Made by a program: the position numbers and the translations under genes. A model generated the notes under the pieces. That model worked only from the letters and a program-made list of their open reading frames with translations. It did not search any database and had not been told where the DNA came from. 22,154 nucleotides of DNA from the IMG/VR virus record IMGVR_UViG_3300044911_000641, positions 1 to 22,154 of that record; one strand, given 5' to 3'. Positions 19,065-22,154 of this stretch are shown here, piece after piece (position 1 is the stretch's first letter; every line of letters starts with the position of its first letter). This stretch comes from a virus.

Positions 19065-19633
19065 TAAGATTGCTTCTGCATTGCTAGGAATGGTCTTCCA
19101 TCATAAAGTTGGTCTTTATAAGGTCCATTACCATCCACATAATGTAGAAATGCCTGAAGATACCATTGGTTCTTAAAAGGTTCTCTCCAGTGATATAAAT
19201 CACATCCGCGATATAAACAAAGGTCTCCTGGATTTAATTTAATTTCAGTTGAATCTGATTTATCCTCATTCTTACTGAAGTAGATTGGATTAATTTCTTC
19301 GCCTTCAGGAAAACCTAATGAAAGAGTTGCTGAGATTTCACATGAAGGACGGTCACGATGAATAACTAACTCATCCTTTTCTTGATAAAGTCTTGTGTAA
19401 GTGTATTGTGGCAATAGTCTTAGACCTACAAGTTCACTTAGAGGTTTACATGACTTTCCAAGAACTGTTTCAATCAATGGGTCAGCATAAAATGAGTAAC
19501 TGAAGGGTGCTTGAGGGTCAACAGTTGCTTGTTGTGCATTAATTCTTACGAAGAAATACTCTTGAATAAAACTTACGAACTCTGGTTCTAGGAAGTTTCT
19601 AATAACTTGATATCCGTTTTCTTTAAAACTCAT
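19064..19633 (-). CDS. 2OG-Fe(II) oxygenase-like protein (189 aa)
   Basis: Probable iron/2-oxoglutarate dioxygenase. IHRDRPSCEISATLSL (91-106) gives the H92-x-D94 iron pair in a conserved strand, and H148 in GDLCLYRGCDLYHWREP is the third ligand. The usual Arg about 10 residues later is not evident; a Lys (FKNQW) may serve. Its partner gene upstream is a second oxygenase, eight bases away. I chose the second ATG (19631-19633), five bases after GAGG. It probably hydroxylates protein or sugar side chains; the adjacent fibre is a candidate substrate by position. Confidence 0.83.
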   Translation of the reverse strand: MSFKENGYQVIRNFLEPEFVSFIQEYFFVRINAQQATVDPQAPFSYSFYADPLIETVLGKSCKPLSELVGLRLLPQYTYTRLYQEKDELVIHRDRPSCEISATLSLGFPEGEEINPIYFSKNEDKSDSTEIKLNPGDLCLYRGCDLYHWREPFKNQWYLQAFLHYVDGNGPYKDQLYDGRPFLAMQKQS

Positions 19634-19640
19634 CATAACC

Positions 19641-20315
19641 TCACTTAAATGCTGGTCCATGTGTCCAACCAACTAAGGTATATCGTGTACCTTGAGTAAC
19701 TGGTTTAACTTCATGTAATGTATAAGATGGGAAGAAAACTACTCTTCCTTTTTTCTTTCCAATGATTGTTGGTTCCTTCCCTGTATATAAACATAAGTCT
19801 CCACCTTCATATTCACTGGGGTCTGAAAGTTGCACAACAAGACTTAACTTACGATTTTCTGGTAGATAAACTCCCATCATTGGGTCAGTGTGCTTATCAT
19901 AGAACCCACTTTCCTCTTCCTTATACTTTGTGAATTGGAAAGTTTCTAACTTAGTTAAGTCAAACTTAAAGTGTTGCTCATTAACTTGATTGACTACATC
20001 AGTAATTCGTTGATAAATCCACTCAGTGTATCTATTGGGGAACATCCAAGCAAGTTTGCAAGCACGAATATCCTTATTGACTGAACCAATTGTTCCACCA
20101 ATTTCTGCTTGCTCTTCAACGTAAAGATTTCCAAGTTTGATGATTTGATTGACCTCATCTTCACCAAATACATCATCTACGAATGCAAAGGGTTGGTAAT
20201 CGTGATTTTTTAAATACCAAAATTCCTGAGTTTTATTTTTAAAATCATCAGGATTTATGACTGGTGGTATCTTATTGAGGTCGAATTTTTGTTCAGTAAA
20301 ATATGATGAAATCAT
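19641..20315 (-). CDS. Prolyl 4-hydroxylase-type 2OG-Fe(II) oxygenase (224 aa)
   Basis: A clear P4H-like dioxygenase common in T4-type cyanophages. YDKHTDPMMGVY gives H142-x-D144; VVQLSDPSEYEGGDLCLY is the core strand; HEVKPVTQGTRYTLVGW gives H201 and the 2OG-binding R211. It uses O2 and 2-oxoglutarate to hydroxylate an amino-acid side chain; the exact target is unknown. A TTG two codons upstream is possible, but I use ATG 20313-20315. It belongs with the neighbouring oxygenase and fibre genes. Confidence 0.92.
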   Translation of the reverse strand: MISSYFTEQKFDLNKIPPVINPDDFKNKTQEFWYLKNHDYQPFAFVDDVFGEDEVNQIIKLGNLYVEEQAEIGGTIGSVNKDIRACKLAWMFPNRYTEWIYQRITDVVNQVNEQHFKFDLTKLETFQFTKYKEEESGFYDKHTDPMMGVYLPENRKLSLVVQLSDPSEYEGGDLCLYTGKEPTIIGKKKGRVVFFPSYTLHEVKPVTQGTRYTLVGWTHGPAFK

Positions 20316-20342
20316 AATCAAAAAGAAGTTACATTATCTAGT

Positions 20343-20888
20343 TTAGATTGAAATGGTTGTCTCTGGCCATCCAGTGGTGAAATCGTAAGTAATGATATAT
20401 TCAAAATTATTTAAAGAATTGATTTTATTTGAGTGTTCTATTTCAACTGATTGCTTATCCTCATTGAATTTCTTAAGAGCACTAATCATTAACTTAAAAT
20501 CATCTCCAGTAAATTCTTTTCCATCAATTTCTACTACATCATCAACACCAGAAATTACAAGACTTAATGCAGTCTTATATTCAGTCAGTCTTGCAAAATT
20601 CATTGGAAGACCATTGATTGTTGGATTTAATTCCAAAGCATATGATGAAAGTTGCTGTGTCTTGGTTATCATTGAGTGATACCAATCAGCATAAGATGGA
20701 AATTTCTTATCTGGATTTTTATTGAATTGATTTGTGTTTGGATCATAAAAGTCACCTTCTGAAATATTGAAGGGACATGGGATATACTTAGATGCTACTT
20801 CAGGACAAAAACAGTCTTGAATGGAGAAACCATCTGGTTCTTTAAAGACATCTTTTACTTGGTTGTTTTCTATGAGTGCGTAACGCAT
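20343..20888 (-). CDS. Putative fibre-associated protein (181 aa)
   Basis: Begins MRYALIENNQVKDVFKE, a short N-terminal strand found in many fibre-assembly or fibre-tip proteins (from memory). A YDPNTNQF turn, a helical middle and a C-terminal TYDFTTGWPETTIS follow. I do not recognise a known domain. GGAGG nine bases before the ATG makes a strong Shine-Dalgarno. Lying between two tail-fibre genes, it is most likely a fibre chaperone or structural accessory. Confidence 0.72.
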   Translation of the reverse strand: MRYALIENNQVKDVFKEPDGFSIQDCFCPEVASKYIPCPFNISEGDFYDPNTNQFNKNPDKKFPSYADWYHSMITKTQQLSSYALELNPTINGLPMNFARLTEYKTALSLVISGVDDVVEIDGKEFTGDDFKLMISALKKFNEDKQSVEIEHSNKINSLNNFEYIITYDFTTGWPETTISI

Positions 20889-20901
20889 GGTTTTTACCTC
20901 C

Positions 20902-21969
20902 TTACCATTCTACGATGACGATACCGGGACCACCGGCACCACCGGCACCCGCTACAAGAAAACCTCCAGCTCCACCACCACCACCGCCACCAATGCCACC
21001 GACGCGACCAAATTCATTTGATGGACTACCTACACCTCCGCTGCCACCACCACCGACGCTTAATCCACTTTCAAAAATATCAAAAGGAAATCTATTTACA
21101 AAACGTCTTGTAGTTACTGGGGTTGATGTTCCGGGAACACTTGAACCTGAACCATTTCCTTTTTGAGTTCCGGAAGCACCACCAGATGCACCAAAACCTC
21201 CTCCAACTCCTGTTGGTGGGAAAACACTTGGCGAAACTGATGGACCTGTAGCTCCTGTTGCATTAAAATCTCCATTGATACCAGATCCACCTGTTCCTCC
21301 AAAGATAATTGATCCGTTTGAACCGCCAGTTGCCGAAACCTCACTTCCAAAAGAACTTGTTCCTCCACCTGGAGTTCCTACAGTAATAGAGTAAGTTCTT
21401 GGTGCAGAGAAACTGGTGATTACTTTATGAGCATATCCTCCACCACCTCCACCACCACCTGCAACTCCGGGGTTGCCGCTTGGACCTAATGTTGATGGAC
21501 TTCCATTACCACCAGCACCAATAACTCTTACGCGAATTGATGAAATGCCCGGATTAACTGTAAATGTTCCTGGAGAGTCATACACTCTAAAATTACCAGT
21601 TCCAAATACTTCTAATCTTCCATTACCACTATCACTTCTAAGACCTACAGAATCAAAACCAATTAGAATAGAATCACGTCCACCTATAAAAGTATTGATG
21701 TCTGCCCAGGTAACACCAACTCCAGTAGACTGAAGATATTGTCCTGCGTTACCAGTGCTATTACCTACAGTAATTGTTGATGTTACTGTAATAATTCCAA
21801 CATTAACGTTACCGGTTACATTACCGGTTACATTACCAGTTACATTTCCCGTCAAATTACCAGTTACATTGCCAGTTAAATTCCCATTAAAACCAGTTGC
21901 TGTTACTATACCAGCAAATGCAGAACCGCTAACAACATCGCCTACTAATTGTGCGCGAATTATGGACAT
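20902..21969 (-). CDS. Glycine-rich tail-fibre/adhesin-like protein (355 aa)
   Basis: The N-terminus MSIIRAQLVGDVVSGSAF...IVTAT matches the other fibre; a run of NVTGN/NLTGN pentapeptides follows (residues about 28-60). The middle (SVGLRSDSGNGRLEVFG) leads to a glycine-rich end: NPGVAGGGGGGGGYAHK, GGGGSGGVG, GIGGGGGGGAGG, closing GGPGIVIVEW. Poly-Gly loops resemble the receptor-binding tips of T-even gp38 adhesins, by analogy. A late promoter (21985-21994) lies 15 bases upstream. It is probably the host-recognition tip of a fibre. Confidence 0.85.
   Translation of the reverse strand: MSIIRAQLVGDVVSGSAFAGIVTATGFNGNLTGNVTGNLTGNVTGNVTGNVTGNVNVGIITVTSTITVGNSTGNAGQYLQSTGVGVTWADINTFIGGRDSILIGFDSVGLRSDSGNGRLEVFGTGNFRVYDSPGTFTVNPGISSIRVRVIGAGGNGSPSTLGPSGNPGVAGGGGGGGGYAHKVITSFSAPRTYSITVGTPGGGTSSFGSEVSATGGSNGSIIFGGTGGSGINGDFNATGATGPSVSPSVFPPTGVGGGFGASGGASGTQKGNGSGSSVPGTSTPVTTRRFVNRFPFDIFESGLSVGGGGSGGVGSPSNEFGRVGGIGGGGGGGAGGFLVAGAGGAGGPGIVIVEW
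21785..21895 (-). repeat. Short tandem repeat coding NVTGN pentapeptides
   Basis: On the plus strand about eight units of 12 bases are seen, such as CCGGTTACATTA and CCAGTTACATTT, with small changes. In protein they read G-N-V/L-T repeated. The unit is prone to slippage or recombination, which would alter fibre length. Confidence 0.75.
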
Positions 21970-21984
21970 TGTATTTCTTTTTAT

Positions 21985-21994
21985 ATCTATTTAT
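21985..21994 (-). promoter_or_regulatory. T4-type late promoter
   Basis: Minus strand ATAAATAGAT, 15 bases before the ATG of the glycine-rich fibre. It has the ATAAATA core; AG replaces the CC seen in four other boxes. Confidence 0.65.
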
Positions 21995-22017
21995 TATATC
22001 AATACTCTTTTAGTATC

Positions 22018-22154
22018 TTATGAAACTAAGGTTATGATTACTTGTCCATGAGCACCTGACCTTGCTCCAGATGTATTTGTTTGACTGGTTCCATTATTAT
22101 AGGAACCTCCACCTCCACCGTTTCCATAATAAGATCCACTACCTCCACCGCCAT
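22018..22154 (-). CDS. C-terminal end of another glycine-rich fibre protein, cut by window edge
   Basis: The last 44 or so residues are visible: a GGGGSGSYYGNGGGGGSYN region, then TSQTNTSGARSGAHGQVIIT and the stop TAA (22018-22020). The poly-Gly loops and the short final strand match the style of the fibre downstream, so it is probably a second adhesin-type protein. A weak 5-bp hairpin (ATACT/AGTAT) follows the stop at about 22003-22017. Confidence 0.75.
   Translation of the reverse strand, partial: GGGGSGSYYGNGGGGGSYNNGTSQTNTSGARSGAHGQVIITLVS

Noticed and set aside
20876-21166. Pro-rich plus-strand frame opposite the glycine-rich fibre (also 21473-21733 and 21755-22051)
   Set aside because: Poly-Pro arises from the complement of Gly codons; it is a shadow.

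Overview
The window is about 40% G+C (estimated by eye) and almost entirely coding. It looks like part of the genome of a T4-type marine myovirus, most likely a cyanophage. The reasons are: T4-late-like promoters (TAAATA core) in front of virion-type genes; two tail-fibre proteins with a shared N-terminus, one carrying Kelch-like repeats and one a glycine-rich tip; two 2OG-Fe(II) oxygenases beside the fibres; an HNH nuclease; a deaminase; and dozens of very small genes chained by 4-base ATGA stop/start overlaps. All genes but one read on the minus strand. No tRNA, rRNA, CRISPR array or insertion sequence was seen, and no stretch over 300 bases lacks a gene. The longest gaps are about 90-120 bases.

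Layout. 1-5.6 kb: a mosaic of early-type enzymes (a KxDG-motif protein, Dam methylase, a MutH/Sau3AI-like endonuclease, an SF2 helicase) and small genes. Seven copies of a ~38-base GGGCCC-centred repeat, each just before a start codon, separate them, with several intrinsic terminators. Two Lys/Gln-rich proteins with T4-like capsid-targeting N-termini, each behind a late promoter, are interleaved. 5.6-8.9 kb: small structural-type and hypothetical genes, including the only plus-strand gene (7360-7779) with its own late promoter. 8.9-13.9 kb: a dense run of overlapping small genes plus an AbrB-like protein, a zinc-ribbon reading frame, a deaminase and an HNH nuclease. 14.0-17.7 kb: a 412-aa unknown, a Cys-His-Asp protease-like protein, a cluster of tiny membrane or exported proteins, and an HExxH metalloprotease-like protein. 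17.7-22.15 kb: the tail-fibre/oxygenase module, running off the right edge inside another glycine-rich fibre gene.

How the parts may work together. The Dam/MutH-like pair would form a self-protecting GATC system: the phage methylates its own GATC sites and the endonuclease attacks unmethylated DNA. I counted only 16 GATC sites in the window against roughly 80 expected from base composition. The repeated element recalls the mobile promoter/stem-loop cassettes known in other T4-type phages, but its sequence is not one I recognise, and the genes behind it lack a clear Shine-Dalgarno. It is the best candidate for an undescribed regulatory system. Late promoters mark the genes likely to be in the virion. 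The paired oxygenases probably hydroxylate proteins, perhaps the neighbouring fibres.
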